Assembly (NCBI GenBank): GCA_902772585.1
Contig: CACYBB010000005.1
Location: forward strand, 1 to 64,000
Direction: 5' to 3'
Origin: an uncultured Bacteroidales bacterium
Lineage (GTDB): Bacteria > Bacteroidota > Bacteroidia > Bacteroidales > Bacteroidaceae
DNA length: 64,000 nt
Shown here: positions 18,701 to 27,718 of the stretch, one piece after another
Numbering within the stretch: position 1 is the first letter of the stretch
How the letters are laid out: each line of letters opens with the position of its first letter
Notes under the pieces: generated by a model
Seen by the model: the letters and a program-made list of their open reading frames with translations, nothing else
Database searches by the model: none
What the model was told of the DNA's origin: nothing
Made by a program: the position numbers and the translations under genes

Positions 18701-18746
18701 CAGCCAAGAAATCCCAAATAAATAGAAACTAAATCAAGACTGCAAA

Positions 18747-18959
18747 ATGAATGTAGGTAAGCACATCGAAGAGATTCTCAGAAAGCAGGGCCGTTCTGCT
18801 GCCTGGTTGGCTACACAGATTCCCTGTGAACGTACAAATGTATATAACATCTTCAAGCGTAAGAGCTTGGATGTTCGACTACTGATGAGAATCAGTGAAA
18901 TATTGGAATACGACTTCTTTAAAGAACTCTCTGAAGAAGCTTTTCCAAGAAAGAAATAA
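18747..18959 (+). CDS. small XRE-family helix-turn-helix protein
   Basis: 70 residues almost entirely made of one Cro/C1-type HTH: IEEILRKQGRSAAWLATQIPCERTNVYNIFKR, then LMRISEILEYDFFKEL. It is a DNA-binding protein without sensory domain. It is a lone gene with its own promoter(s) and terminator, between the mannan PUL and nuo. Its target is unknown; PUL regulation is possible from position only, since no HTCS, SusR-like or ECF regulator is present in the PUL. Confidence 0.85.
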   Translation: MNVGKHIEEILRKQGRSAAWLATQIPCERTNVYNIFKRKSLDVRLLMRISEILEYDFFKELSEEAFPRKK

Positions 18960-18964
18960 TGAAG

Positions 18965-18994
18965 ACCGTTACCTATTAAGGTAGCGGTTTTTTT
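18965..18994 (+). terminator. rho-independent terminator after the XRE gene
   Basis: ACCGTTACC / GGTAGCGGT stem (one G-U pair), loop TATTAA, followed by seven T. Confidence 0.85.
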
Positions 18995-19079
18995 ATGTTG
19001 TAGGAATGAAAAATGAATATTTTTCCAAGGGATAGCTAAAAATCTTATAACTCATATGCCATTTCTCGTTTTTTCTTAG

Positions 19080-19087
19080 TACCTTTG
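19080..19087 (+). promoter_or_regulatory. -7 box of the nuo operon
   Basis: TACCTTTG, 43 nt upstream of the nuoA ATG; the only recognisable promoter before the ten-gene run. The -33 region is poor (TTTC). Confidence 0.65.
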
Positions 19088-19130
19088 CAAACGCTAAGAA
19101 AGCATACAATATTGTAATATATAATTTTTT

Positions 19131-19481
19131 ATGAACTTTACTTTGTTAATTACCGTCTTGTTGACGGCTATTACATTGGTGGTGGCGGCTTACGTAGTAG
19201 CCAAGCTGATAGGACCGAGATCCTACGCTAAGGTGAAGGGTGAACCGTATGAGAGTGGTATCCCCACGCGAGGCAGCTCGTGGTTGCCTATTTCTGTGGG
19301 ATTCTACCTCTTCGCCATCTTGTTCCTCATGTTTGATGTAGAAACGGTGTTTCTGTATCCATGGGCAGTGGTAGTGAAGGAGTTCGGCGCAGCAGCACTG
19401 CTGAGCATCGGCTTCTTCCTGGTAGTTCTGGTATTAGGCTTGGCATATGCCTGGCGGAAAGGAGACTTGGAATGGAAGTAA
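19131..19481 (+). CDS. nuoA: NADH-quinone oxidoreductase subunit A
   Basis: 116 residues, three membrane helices. The conserved loop YESGIPTRGS lies between helices 1 and 2, and FLMFDVETVFLYPWA spans helix 2, both family hallmarks. It is part of the membrane arm of complex I near the quinone site. Its stop overlaps the start of nuoB by 10 nt. Confidence 0.95.
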   Translation: MNFTLLITVLLTAITLVVAAYVVAKLIGPRSYAKVKGEPYESGIPTRGSSWLPISVGFYLFAILFLMFDVETVFLYPWAVVVKEFGAAALLSIGFFLVVLVLGLAYAWRKGDLEWK

Positions 19482-20212
19482 GAAAACCTCACATCAAGAG
19501 TATTCCCTACGAGGAGTGGAACGACAATGCCTCGTTGGAGAAGATTGTTGACGAACTCCATGAGGGTGGCGTCAATGTGGTGACAGGTTCGCTGGACCAG
19601 CTTATCAACTGGGGACGTTCCAATTCCCTCTGGTCTCTGACCTTCGCGACATCTTGCTGCGGTATCGAGTTCATGGCTTGCGGTTGTGCACGCTATGACT
19701 TTGCACGTTTCGGTTTCGAGGTTACTCGTAACTCTCCACGTCAGGCTGACCTGATTATGTGTGCTGGTACCATCACACACAAGATGGCTCCTGCGCTGAA
19801 GCGTCTCTATGATGAGATGGCTGAGCCGAAGTACGTGATTGCCGTTGGTGGTTGTGCTATCAGCGGTGGTCCATTCAAGTCGAGCTACCATGTAGTGAAG
19901 GGTATCGAGGAGATCGTACCTGTCGATGTGTTTATCCCTGGTTGCCCCCCACGCCCAGAGGCTATCATGTACGGCATGATGCAGCTGCAGCGTAAGGTGA
20001 AGATCGAGAAATTCTTTGGAGGTGCCAACCACAAGCAGACCGCTGAGGAGGCTGCACTGGGAGTATCAAATGAGGAACTGACATTCCGCCAGAAGCACGG
20101 CGACCACCGTCGCGAGCCAATGGTTATCACTGAGGTTCCCCAGGAGTTTGTAGATGAGCTAAAGGCTAATAGTCAAGAGCAAACAGCTAAAGTAGAGGAG
20201 GACAAGGCATGA
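19472..20212 (+). CDS. nuoB: NADH-quinone oxidoreductase subunit B
   Basis: 246 residues from the ATG at 19472, which follows a good ribosome binding site (GGAAAGGAG, 19456-19464 region) and gives the normal N-terminus MEVRKPHIKS; the frame is open further upstream inside nuoA but that is not used. The [4Fe-4S] cluster N2 ligands are seen in TSCCGIEFMACG, MCAGTIT and IPGCPPRPE. The C-terminal 60 residues after KIEKFFGG form an acidic extension beyond the core family. Peripheral arm subunit that passes electrons to quinone. Confidence 0.95.
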   Translation: MEVRKPHIKSIPYEEWNDNASLEKIVDELHEGGVNVVTGSLDQLINWGRSNSLWSLTFATSCCGIEFMACGCARYDFARFGFEVTRNSPRQADLIMCAGTITHKMAPALKRLYDEMAEPKYVIAVGGCAISGGPFKSSYHVVKGIEEIVPVDVFIPGCPPRPEAIMYGMMQLQRKVKIEKFFGGANHKQTAEEAALGVSNEELTFRQKHGDHRREPMVITEVPQEFVDELKANSQEQTAKVEEDKA

Positions 20213-21822
20213 AATTAGAATTCTTATCATTCGATTTTGACAAGTTCGCCTCTGAGATGCAGAACTTGAAGGACAAGAAGGGCTTTGACTATCTTGTTAC
20301 CATTGTCGGTGAGGATTTCGGTCCAGAAGAGGGACTCGGATGTATCTATATCCTTGAGAATACCAAGACCCACGAGCGTTGCAGCGTGAAGCAGATTGCC
20401 AAGATGCAGGTTTGTGGCGACGGTATGTCGAGCAATGGTAGCTGTGATATGGAAGGTCAGATGCTGGCTTACATCCCTACCGTTTCTAACATTTGGAAGG
20501 TGGCCGACCTGTTGGAGCGTGAGGTATACGACTTCTATGGTATCGTATTCCTGGGTCATCCTGATATGCGTCGTCTCTTCCTTCGCAGCGACTTCAAGGG
20601 TTATCCCTTCCGTAAGGACTGGAAGTTCAATGACGAATATACGCTGGAGGATGATGTAGAACCCGACTACGGTCTGGAATATTTCATCGACAAGGATGGC
20701 AATTTGCAGAGCAAGCAAAACCGTCTGTTCGGTGCCGATGACTATGTAATCAACATCGGTCCTCAGCACCCGGCTACCCACGGCGTGCTCCGCCTGCAGA
20801 CAGTGCTCGACGGTGAGACTGTTAAGCGCATCTATCCGCACCTCGGCTATATCCATCGTGCCATTGAGAAGATGTGGGAAGGTATGACCTATCCACAGAC
20901 TTTGGCTCTTACAGACCGTCTGAACTATCTGGGTGCTATGCAGCATCGCCATGCTTTGGTTGGTGTGATTGAGGAAGGTCTGGGCGTAGAACTGACTGAC
21001 CGCATCAAGTACATTCGTACCATCATGGATGAGTTGCAGCGTCTCGATTCTCACCTGCTGTACACCTCTTGTGTGGCTCAGGACTTGGGTGCTCTGACGG
21101 GTATGCTTTACGGTATGCGCGATCGTGAGCACGTACTGAACTGCATGGAAGAAACCACGGGTGGACGTCTGATTCAGAACTACTACCGCATCGGTGGTCT
21201 GCAGGACGATATCGATCCTAACTTCGTCAAGAACTGTAAGGATCTGGTGAAGTATCTGCGTCCGACTATCCAGGAGTATATGGACATCTTCGGTGATAAT
21301 GTGATTACTCACAACCGCCTGGAGAACTGTGGCCCGATGAGCCTTGAGGATTGTATCAACTACGCAGTTACTGGCCCTGCCGGACGTGCTTCAGGTTGGA
21401 AGAACGATGTGCGTAAGAACCATCCGTACGACATGTACGACAAGGTAGAGTGGGAGCAGTGTACGCTGACTGGTTGCGACTCTATGGACCGCTATCTCGT
21501 TCACATCAACGAGATGTATCAGAGCCTGAATATCATCGAACAGCTCATCGACAACATTCCTGAGGGCGACTTCTACGTGAAGCAGAAGCCAATCATCAAG
21601 GTGCCCGAGGGACAGTGGTACTACTCTGTTGAGGGTGTGGCCGGTGAGTTTGGTGTTTATCTTGATAGCCGTGGCGACAAGAGCCCTTACCGCATGAAGA
21701 TGCGTCCGATGGGACTCTCGCTGGTAGGTGCCTTCGACCCGATGCTGCGTGGTCAGAAGATTGCCGACCTCATCGCTACCTGTGCTGCTATTGACGTTGT
21801 AATTCCTGATATTGACAGATAA
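20209..21822 (+). CDS. nuoCD: NADH-quinone oxidoreductase fused subunits C/D
   Basis: 537 residues: a NuoC domain (about 1-150; LLEREVYDFYGIVFLGHPDMRRLFL) joined to a 49-kDa NuoD domain (NIGPQHPATHGVLRL to the end, ending MKMRPMGLSLVGAFDPMLRGQKIADLIA). The fusion is common in Bacteroidota and some proteobacteria. NuoD builds the quinone pocket with NuoB and NuoH. Start overlaps the nuoB stop (ATGA). Confidence 0.95.
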   Translation: MKLEFLSFDFDKFASEMQNLKDKKGFDYLVTIVGEDFGPEEGLGCIYILENTKTHERCSVKQIAKMQVCGDGMSSNGSCDMEGQMLAYIPTVSNIWKVADLLEREVYDFYGIVFLGHPDMRRLFLRSDFKGYPFRKDWKFNDEYTLEDDVEPDYGLEYFIDKDGNLQSKQNRLFGADDYVINIGPQHPATHGVLRLQTVLDGETVKRIYPHLGYIHRAIEKMWEGMTYPQTLALTDRLNYLGAMQHRHALVGVIEEGLGVELTDRIKYIRTIMDELQRLDSHLLYTSCVAQDLGALTGMLYGMRDREHVLNCMEETTGGRLIQNYYRIGGLQDDIDPNFVKNCKDLVKYLRPTIQEYMDIFGDNVITHNRLENCGPMSLEDCINYAVTGPAGRASGWKNDVRKNHPYDMYDKVEWEQCTLTGCDSMDRYLVHINEMYQSLNIIEQLIDNIPEGDFYVKQKPIIKVPEGQWYYSVEGVAGEFGVYLDSRGDKSPYRMKMRPMGLSLVGAFDPMLRGQKIADLIATCAAIDVVIPDIDR

Positions 21823-21834
21823 AAGCGAAGGATT

Positions 21835-22737
21835 ATGTTTGATTTTAGTATTGTTACACAATGGTTCGACGCTCTCCTTCGCGAGACCGTGCTGAAGATG
21901 CTCATCAAGGAGATCTTCTTCGTTGACCGCGCCGACAAGCTGCTCTATGCCGTTGCTCCACTTCTGGTGATTATCGGTAGTGTAGGTGCATTCTCGTTCC
22001 TGCCTTGGAACATGGGTGCTACCATCCTCGACTTCAATGTAGGTGTGTTCCTGCTTACCGCCATTTCTTCTATTGGCGTGGTAGGTATCTTCCTCGCAGG
22101 TTGGGCTTCTAACAATAAGTACTCTGTGGTTTCGGCCATGCGTGGTGCAGTGCAGATGATTTCTTACGAGATGTCACTCTGCCTCTGTCTGATTACCGCT
22201 GTAATCCTGACAGGTACCATGCAGATGAGCGGTATCGTTGAGGCGCAGACAGGCCCTTGGAAGTGGCTCATCTTCCAGGGACACATCCCTGCTATCATCG
22301 CCTTCTTCGTATTCCTCATCGCTGGTAACGCTGAGGCCAACCGTGGCCCGTTCGATATGGCTGAGGCTGAGAGTGAGTTGACTGCTGGACACCATACAGA
22401 GTATTCTGGTATGGGTTTTGGCTTCTTCTACCTCGCTGAGTTCCTCAACCTCTTCATCATTGCAGGTATTGCCGCTACGGTATTCCTCGGTGGTTGGGCT
22501 CCTGTGAACATTGGTGTGTCAGCTTTTGATGCCGTGATGAACTACATCCCAGGTATCGTATGGTTTATGGGTAAGACCTTCTTCCTGGTTTGGATTCTGA
22601 TGTGGATCAAGTGGACGTTCCCACGTCTGCGTATCGACCAGATTCTGAAGCTGGAGTGGAAGTACCTGATGCCGCTGGCTCTCCTCAACCTCGTGATTAT
22701 GACTGTTGTTGTGGCCCTCGGCCTGTATATTAAGTAA
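21835..22737 (+). CDS. nuoH: NADH-quinone oxidoreductase subunit H, N-terminally deleted
   Basis: 300 residues, clearly NuoH from residue 20 on (LKMLIKEIFFVDRADKLLYAVAP, AGWASNNKYSVVSAMRGAVQMISYEM, PFDMAEAESELTAGHHTEYSGMGFGFFYLAEF). The protein jumps from a short start (MFDFSIVTQWFDALLRETV) straight into the helix that normally follows the first loop. The first membrane helix and the highly conserved ER(R/K)...Q-x-R-x-GPNRVG loop are absent. E. coli NuoH has its IKMFFKE segment at residues 65-71, whereas here LKMLIKE is at 20-26, so about 45 residues are missing. Only 12 bp separate the gene from nuoCD, so the missing part is not encoded elsewhere upstream. It may be a natural in-frame deletion or an assembly error. 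Confidence 0.85.
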   Translation: MFDFSIVTQWFDALLRETVLKMLIKEIFFVDRADKLLYAVAPLLVIIGSVGAFSFLPWNMGATILDFNVGVFLLTAISSIGVVGIFLAGWASNNKYSVVSAMRGAVQMISYEMSLCLCLITAVILTGTMQMSGIVEAQTGPWKWLIFQGHIPAIIAFFVFLIAGNAEANRGPFDMAEAESELTAGHHTEYSGMGFGFFYLAEFLNLFIIAGIAATVFLGGWAPVNIGVSAFDAVMNYIPGIVWFMGKTFFLVWILMWIKWTFPRLRIDQILKLEWKYLMPLALLNLVIMTVVVALGLYIK

Positions 22738-22743
22738 GGTATA

Positions 22744-22779
22744 CTAGACAATCTAGAAGATCTAGAAAAACTAGAAAAC
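22744..22779 (+). repeat. 9-nt tandem repeat in the nuoH-nuoI spacer
   Basis: Four copies of CTAGAnnnn with exact 9-nt period (CTAGACAAT, CTAGAAGAT, CTAGAAAAA, CTAGAAAAC) end 1 nt before the nuoI ATG. Confidence 0.75.
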
Positions 22780-22780
22780 A

Positions 22781-23326
22781 ATGGAAGATAACAAAACATA
22801 TTTCGGAGAAATCGGGCACGGCTTGAAGACTTTGGCTGTGGGCATGAAGACCTCTTGGAAGGAATATTTCAAGGACTTCTTCACCAACAAGTCTACAGAG
22901 CAGTACCCTGAGAACCGCAAGACCACACTCCATGTGGCTAAACGTCATCGTGGCCGCTTGGTATTCAAGCGCGACGAGAATGGTGATTACAAGTGCACCG
23001 CTTGTACGCTTTGTGAGAAGTCTTGCCCCAATGGAACCATCAAGATTCTGAGCCACATGGCCGAGGATCCTGAGACGGGTAAGAAAAAGAAGGTGCTCGA
23101 CGATTATCAGTACGACCTGGGCGACTGCATGTTCTGCCAGCTCTGTACCAACGCCTGCAACTTCGACGCCATCGAGTTTACGAATGATTTCGAAAACGCC
23201 GTATTCGACCGCTCTAAGCTGGTGCTCCACCTCGACAAGGAAGTCTACAAGGGTGGTTCGTTGCCTAACCTCCTCGAAGGTGGTGCTGAGTGGCAAATCG
23301 GTAAGTTTAACACTAAAACGAAGTAA
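22781..23326 (+). CDS. nuoI: NADH-quinone oxidoreductase subunit I (2x[4Fe-4S])
   Basis: 181 residues with two ferredoxin motifs, CTACTLCEKSCPNG and CMFCQLCTNACNFD, that bind clusters N6a and N6b. With NuoEFG absent from the operon, this subunit is a candidate entry point for electrons from ferredoxin or another donor. Its leader is a 9-nt tandem repeat. Confidence 0.94.
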   Translation: MEDNKTYFGEIGHGLKTLAVGMKTSWKEYFKDFFTNKSTEQYPENRKTTLHVAKRHRGRLVFKRDENGDYKCTACTLCEKSCPNGTIKILSHMAEDPETGKKKKVLDDYQYDLGDCMFCQLCTNACNFDAIEFTNDFENAVFDRSKLVLHLDKEVYKGGSLPNLLEGGAEWQIGKFNTKTK

Positions 23327-23332
23327 CGCGCT

Positions 23333-23851
23333 ATGGGTAATACAGTTATGTTTATCATTCTCGCGGTGTTCATCATCGGCTCGGCGCTGATGTGTGTCAC
23401 CACAACGAGAATTATGCGAGCCGCAACATTCATGTTGTTCGTGCTCTTTGGTGTGGCAGGCATCTATTTCCTGCTCGACTACACCTTCCTGGGAGCCGCT
23501 CAGATTAGCGTATATGCCGGAGGCGTTACGATGATCTATGTCTTCGCCATCCAGTTGGTATCGAAGCGCACCCTTCAAGGTCTGGAGGAGCGTGTGAAGT
23601 CCAGCAAGATGATTGGTGGCGGACTGGCTGCCCTCGCCGGACTGGTGGTGGTAGCTCTTATCCTGCTGAAGACAGGCTTCTACACAATGGCCCCCGCTAA
23701 CGTGGAGGTTCCTATGAAAGAGATTGGTACGGCCCTCGTAGGTGCTGGCAAGTATCAGTATGTGCTCGCTTTCGAGTTCATCTCACTGTTCCTGCTGGCC
23801 TGCATCATCGGTGGCTTGGTTGTTGCACGTAAAGAAAAGGAGGAGAAGTAA
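23333..23851 (+). CDS. nuoJ: NADH-quinone oxidoreductase subunit J
   Basis: 172 residues with five membrane helices. The conserved segment LGAAQISVYAGGVTMIYVFAIQL is diagnostic. Membrane arm subunit; 6 bp after nuoI and 3 bp before nuoK. Confidence 0.93.
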   Translation: MGNTVMFIILAVFIIGSALMCVTTTRIMRAATFMLFVLFGVAGIYFLLDYTFLGAAQISVYAGGVTMIYVFAIQLVSKRTLQGLEERVKSSKMIGGGLAALAGLVVVALILLKTGFYTMAPANVEVPMKEIGTALVGAGKYQYVLAFEFISLFLLACIIGGLVVARKEKEEK

Positions 23852-23854
23852 GCT

Positions 23855-24163
23855 ATGATACCTGTAGAATGTTATTTCGCGCTTAGCGCCCTGTTGTTCT
23901 TCATCGGTGTCTATGGTTTCGTGACACGTCGCAACCTGATTGCCATGCTCATCTCTGTCGAGCTGGTGCTCAACGCCGTTGACATCAATTTCGCAGCCAT
24001 CAACCGCCTGCTCTATCCCAATGGCATGGAGGGTATGTTCATGACCCTGTTCGTCATTGGTGTGGCAGCTGCTGAGTCGGCTGTGGCTATTGCTATTATC
24101 ATCAATGTCTACCGCAACTTCCGTAGCGATAGCGTTGACAGTATCAAGAACATGAAATGGTAA
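23855..24163 (+). CDS. nuoK: NADH-quinone oxidoreductase subunit K
   Basis: 102 residues, three helices, with RRNLIAMLISVELVLNAVDINF and AAAESAVAIAIIINVYR, including the conserved membrane glutamates used in proton translocation. Directly abuts nuoL. Confidence 0.95.
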   Translation: MIPVECYFALSALLFFIGVYGFVTRRNLIAMLISVELVLNAVDINFAAINRLLYPNGMEGMFMTLFVIGVAAAESAVAIAIIINVYRNFRSDSVDSIKNMKW

Positions 24164-26164
24164 ATGGTTATGGAAACAGTTTATAGTTATTCATTTCTGA
24201 TCCTTCTGCTGCCTGCGCTGTCCTTTGTGATTCTTGCGCTTGCTGGCATGAAGATGTCGCATAAGACTGCCGGTCTTATCGGCACCACGTCACTGGGACT
24301 GGTTACCGTGCTCTCTTACCTGACGGCATTCACTTATTTCGGTGCCGACCGTCTGGCTGATGGCACATACGCTACCATCGTTCCCTATAACTTCACTTGG
24401 CTGCCTCTGGGCAATCTGCACTTCGACATGGGTATCCTCTTGGATCCTATCTCGGTCATGATGTTGATTGTCATTTCGACAGTCTCGCTGATGGTACATA
24501 TCTATTCGTTCGGCTACATGCACGGTGAGAAGGGCTTCCAACGTTACTACGCTTTCTTGAGCCTGTTCACCATGTCAATGCTCGGACTGGTTGTCGCCAC
24601 CAACATTTTCCAGATGTACACCTTCTGGGAGCTCGTGGGTGTCAGCTCTTATCTGTTGATTGGATTCTACTATCCGTTGAAGCCCGCCATTGCTGCCTCT
24701 AAGAAGGCTTTCATTGTGACGCGCTTTGCTGATATGTTCTTCCTCATCGGTATCCTGATGTTCGGTTACTACACCGATTCGTTCAGCTTCTCGTTTGCTG
24801 GTAACATCGTGATGGGCGAGGGTACTACTCCGTTCATCGCCGGCAATGCTGCCAAGGCCGTTGCTGCTGCAGGCTTCATCCTGCCTACAGCCCTCGTGCT
24901 GATGTTCATTGGTGGTGCCGGTAAGAGTGCCATGTTCCCGTTGCACATCTGGCTGCCCGATGCCATGGAGGGTCCGACGCCTGTCTCTGCACTCATCCAC
25001 GCTGCTACAATGGTGGTAGCCGGTGTGTTCCAGATAGCCCGTATGTTCCCCTTGTGGATTGAGTATGCCCAGCCTCAGATGAGCATCGTGGTATGGGTGG
25101 GCGTGTTCACCGCTTTCTATGCTGCTGCCGTGGCCTGTGCCCAGAGCGACATCAAGCGTGTGCTGGCCTTCTCAACGATTTCTCAGATAGCCTTCATGAT
25201 GGTGGCACTGGGCGTCTCGCTGCCTGGCCACCACGGTGTGCTCGACAATCACGCACAACTGGGTTTCATGGCAGGTATGTTCCACTTGTTCACCCACGCG
25301 ATGTTCAAGGCTTGCCTGTTCCTCGGTGCCGGTTGTATCATCCACGCCGTTCATTCGAACGAAATGGCTATGATGGGTGGTCTGCGCAAATATATGCCTA
25401 TCACGAACATCACCTTCCTCATCAGCTGCTTCGCCATTGCTGGTATTCCGTTCTTCTCGGGCTTCAGCTCGAAGGATGAGATTATCACTGCCTGCTTTGC
25501 CTATAGTCCTGTAGTAGGTTGGATTATGACGGGTATCGCAGCTATGACCGCCTTCTACATGTTCCGTCTATATTACGGCATCTTCTGGGGTACAGAGAAT
25601 GTGGAAGCCCATGAGCACCACACACCTCACGAGGCTCCTGCTACGATGACCATTCCTCTCATTGTGCTTTGCGTCATTACGATGGGTGTGGGTATTTACT
25701 CCACCATCGCAGGTTTCGCAGGGTGGGGTGGTAGCTTCGGCAGCTATGTGTCTGCCGCTGGTACCGACTATACCATCCATTTCGACACGCAGATTGCTGC
25801 TACTTCTACGATTATTGCCATCCTGAGCATCTGCCTCGCCACCTATATCTATAAAGGTGAGAGTCAGCCCATCGCCGATCGTCTGTATAAAGCCTTCCCC
25901 AAGCTGCACCGTGCAGCCTACAAGCGCTTCTATCAGGACGAGATTTGGCAGTATGTCACTCATCGCATCATCTTCCGCTGCATCTCTAAGCCCGTGGCAT
26001 GGTTCGACCGTCACATCGTTGATGGTACGTTCAACTTCATGGCTTGGGGTGCCAACGAGGCTGGTGAGTCTCTCCGTCCCTGGCAGAGTGGCGATGTCCG
26101 TCAGTATGCAGTATGGTTCCTCACGGGAACGGTAGCCCTGACGCTCATATTGCTTGCAATTTAA
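24164..26164 (+). CDS. nuoL: NADH-quinone oxidoreductase subunit L
   Basis: 666 residues, antiporter-like proton-pumping subunit. Conserved blocks include FWELVGVSSYLLIGFY, GGAGKSAMFPLHIWLPDAMEGPTPVSALIHAATMVVAGV, AFSTISQIAFMM and HLFTHAMFKACLFLGAG, plus the long C-terminal lateral helix region. Start at 24164 directly follows the nuoK stop; a second ATG two codons later is also possible. Confidence 0.95.
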   Translation: MVMETVYSYSFLILLLPALSFVILALAGMKMSHKTAGLIGTTSLGLVTVLSYLTAFTYFGADRLADGTYATIVPYNFTWLPLGNLHFDMGILLDPISVMMLIVISTVSLMVHIYSFGYMHGEKGFQRYYAFLSLFTMSMLGLVVATNIFQMYTFWELVGVSSYLLIGFYYPLKPAIAASKKAFIVTRFADMFFLIGILMFGYYTDSFSFSFAGNIVMGEGTTPFIAGNAAKAVAAAGFILPTALVLMFIGGAGKSAMFPLHIWLPDAMEGPTPVSALIHAATMVVAGVFQIARMFPLWIEYAQPQMSIVVWVGVFTAFYAAAVACAQSDIKRVLAFSTISQIAFMMVALGVSLPGHHGVLDNHAQLGFMAGMFHLFTHAMFKACLFLGAGCIIHAVHSNEMAMMGGLRKYMPITNITFLISCFAIAGIPFFSGFSSKDEIITACFAYSPVVGWIMTGIAAMTAFYMFRLYYGIFWGTENVEAHEHHTPHEAPATMTIPLIVLCVITMGVGIYSTIAGFAGWGGSFGSYVSAAGTDYTIHFDTQIAATSTIIAILSICLATYIYKGESQPIADRLYKAFPKLHRAAYKRFYQDEIWQYVTHRIIFRCISKPVAWFDRHIVDGTFNFMAWGANEAGESLRPWQSGDVRQYAVWFLTGTVALTLILLAI

Positions 26165-26167
26165 TCG

Positions 26168-26215
26168 TAATAACGTTATAACGTAATATCGACATAACGA
26201 AAAATCGAAATAACG
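26168..26215 (+). repeat. 8-nt tandem repeat before nuoM
   Basis: Six octamers of the type (T/A)(A/T)ATAACG run from 26168 and end 3 nt before the nuoM ATG. The same octamer, in the same orientation relative to the gene, occurs before the genes starting at 45074 and 51641. Confidence 0.75.
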
Positions 26216-26218
26216 ACA

Positions 26219-27700
26219 ATGAGTATATTAACATTATTCGTAGTAATCCCCGCCCTGATGTTGCTCGGCCTTTGGTTGGCCAAGTCGCTCAATCAGGTGC
26301 GTGGCGTGATGGTGGCTGGCGCCTCGTGTCTGCTGGCCCTGTCCGTATGGCTGACCATCTACTTTGTTCAGCAGCGTGCAGCAGGTAATACCGATGTGAT
26401 GCTGTTGACGGCTTCTACGCCTTGGTTCAAGCCACTTAATATTGCCTACAGTGTTGGTGTCGACGGTATCTCTGTCGTGATGCTGCTTCTGTCGAGCATC
26501 ATCGTGTTTACGGGTACCTTTGCCTCTTGGCAGCTGAAGCCCCTCACCAAGGAGTACTTCCTTTGGTTCACCCTGCTCTCGACGGGTGTTTACGGCTTCT
26601 TCATCTGCACCGATATGTTCACCATGTTTATGTTCTACGAGGTAGCCCTGATTCCCATGTACCTGCTGATTGGTGTCTGGGGTTCCGGCAACAAGGAGTA
26701 TGCTGCCATGAAGCTGACACTGATGCTGATGGGTGGTTCTGCCCTGCTGATTATCGGTCTCCTGGGCATTTACTATTTCAGCGGTGCTACCACCATGAAC
26801 GTCAACGAGATTGCCGCCATGCACAATATCCCCGTTCATATCCAGAAGATGTTCTTCCCGTTCATCTTCATCGGTTTTGGTGTGCTGGGCGCCCTGTTCC
26901 CCTTCCACACATGGTCACCTGACGGTCATGCCTCAGCCCCTACGGCTGTGTCTATGCTCCACGCTGGTGTGCTGATGAAGCTGGGAGGCTACGGCTGCTT
27001 CCGCGTGGCAATGTATCTGTTGCCCGATGCAGCCAATGAACTGGCGTGGATTTTCCTCATCCTCACCACCATCTCAGTGGTTTATGGTGCCTTCTCGGCT
27101 TGCGTACAGACCGACCTGAAGTACATCAACGCTTACTCGTCGGTGTCACACTGCGGTCTGGTCCTCTTCGCCCTGCTGATGATGACCAAGACCTCTTGCA
27201 CGGGTGCTATCCTGCAGATGCTCTCGCACGGTCTGATGACGGCCCTCTTCTTTGCCCTTATCGGTATGATCTACGGTCGTACCCACACTCGTGACATCCG
27301 CTACTTGGACGGCTTGATGAAGATTATGCCTTTCCTCGCCGTGGGTTACGTCGTGGCTGGTTTGGCCAACCTCGGTCTGCCGGGCTTCTCGGGCTTCATT
27401 GCTGAGATGACCATCTTCGTGGGTTCGTTCGAAAATGCCGATTCGTTCCATCGCATTGCTACCATCATCGCTTGTACGTCGATTGTCGTCACGGCAGTCT
27501 ACATCCTGCGTGTCGTTGGTAAGATCCTGTATGGCGAGGTGAAAAATCCTCACTATCTGGAGCTCACCGATGCTACTTGGGACGAGCGCGTCGCCGTCAT
27601 CTGTCTGATTGCTTGTGTGGCTGGTCTCGGTCTGTTCCCACTCTGGGCAAGCAATGTTATCAGTGATGCCGTAGGCCCCATTCTTGCTAATATCATTTAA
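26219..27700 (+). CDS. nuoM: NADH-quinone oxidoreductase subunit M
   Basis: 493 residues, about 14 membrane helices. Conserved FYEVALIPMYLLIGVWG, FHTWSPDGHASAPTAVSMLHAGVLMKLGGYG and AYSSVSHCGLVLFAL. Second antiporter-like pump of the membrane arm. Confidence 0.95.
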   Translation: MSILTLFVVIPALMLLGLWLAKSLNQVRGVMVAGASCLLALSVWLTIYFVQQRAAGNTDVMLLTASTPWFKPLNIAYSVGVDGISVVMLLLSSIIVFTGTFASWQLKPLTKEYFLWFTLLSTGVYGFFICTDMFTMFMFYEVALIPMYLLIGVWGSGNKEYAAMKLTLMLMGGSALLIIGLLGIYYFSGATTMNVNEIAAMHNIPVHIQKMFFPFIFIGFGVLGALFPFHTWSPDGHASAPTAVSMLHAGVLMKLGGYGCFRVAMYLLPDAANELAWIFLILTTISVVYGAFSACVQTDLKYINAYSSVSHCGLVLFALLMMTKTSCTGAILQMLSHGLMTALFFALIGMIYGRTHTRDIRYLDGLMKIMPFLAVGYVVAGLANLGLPGFSGFIAEMTIFVGSFENADSFHRIATIIACTSIVVTAVYILRVVGKILYGEVKNPHYLELTDATWDERVAVICLIACVAGLGLFPLWASNVISDAVGPILANII

Positions 27701-27718
27701 TCATAGGAGATAAAGAAT

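Noticed and set aside
19361..19471. Long N-terminal form of nuoB
   Set aside because: It overlaps nuoA by 120 nt; the ATG at 19472 has a good ribosome site and the expected N-terminus.
20227..21312. 361-residue minus-strand frame opposite nuoCD
   Set aside because: Antisense shadow of a well-conserved gene; composition rich in H, T and Q from reverse reading and no family features.
22730..23578. 282-residue minus-strand frame across nuoI-nuoJ
   Set aside because: Antisense shadow; low-complexity charged composition and no start context.
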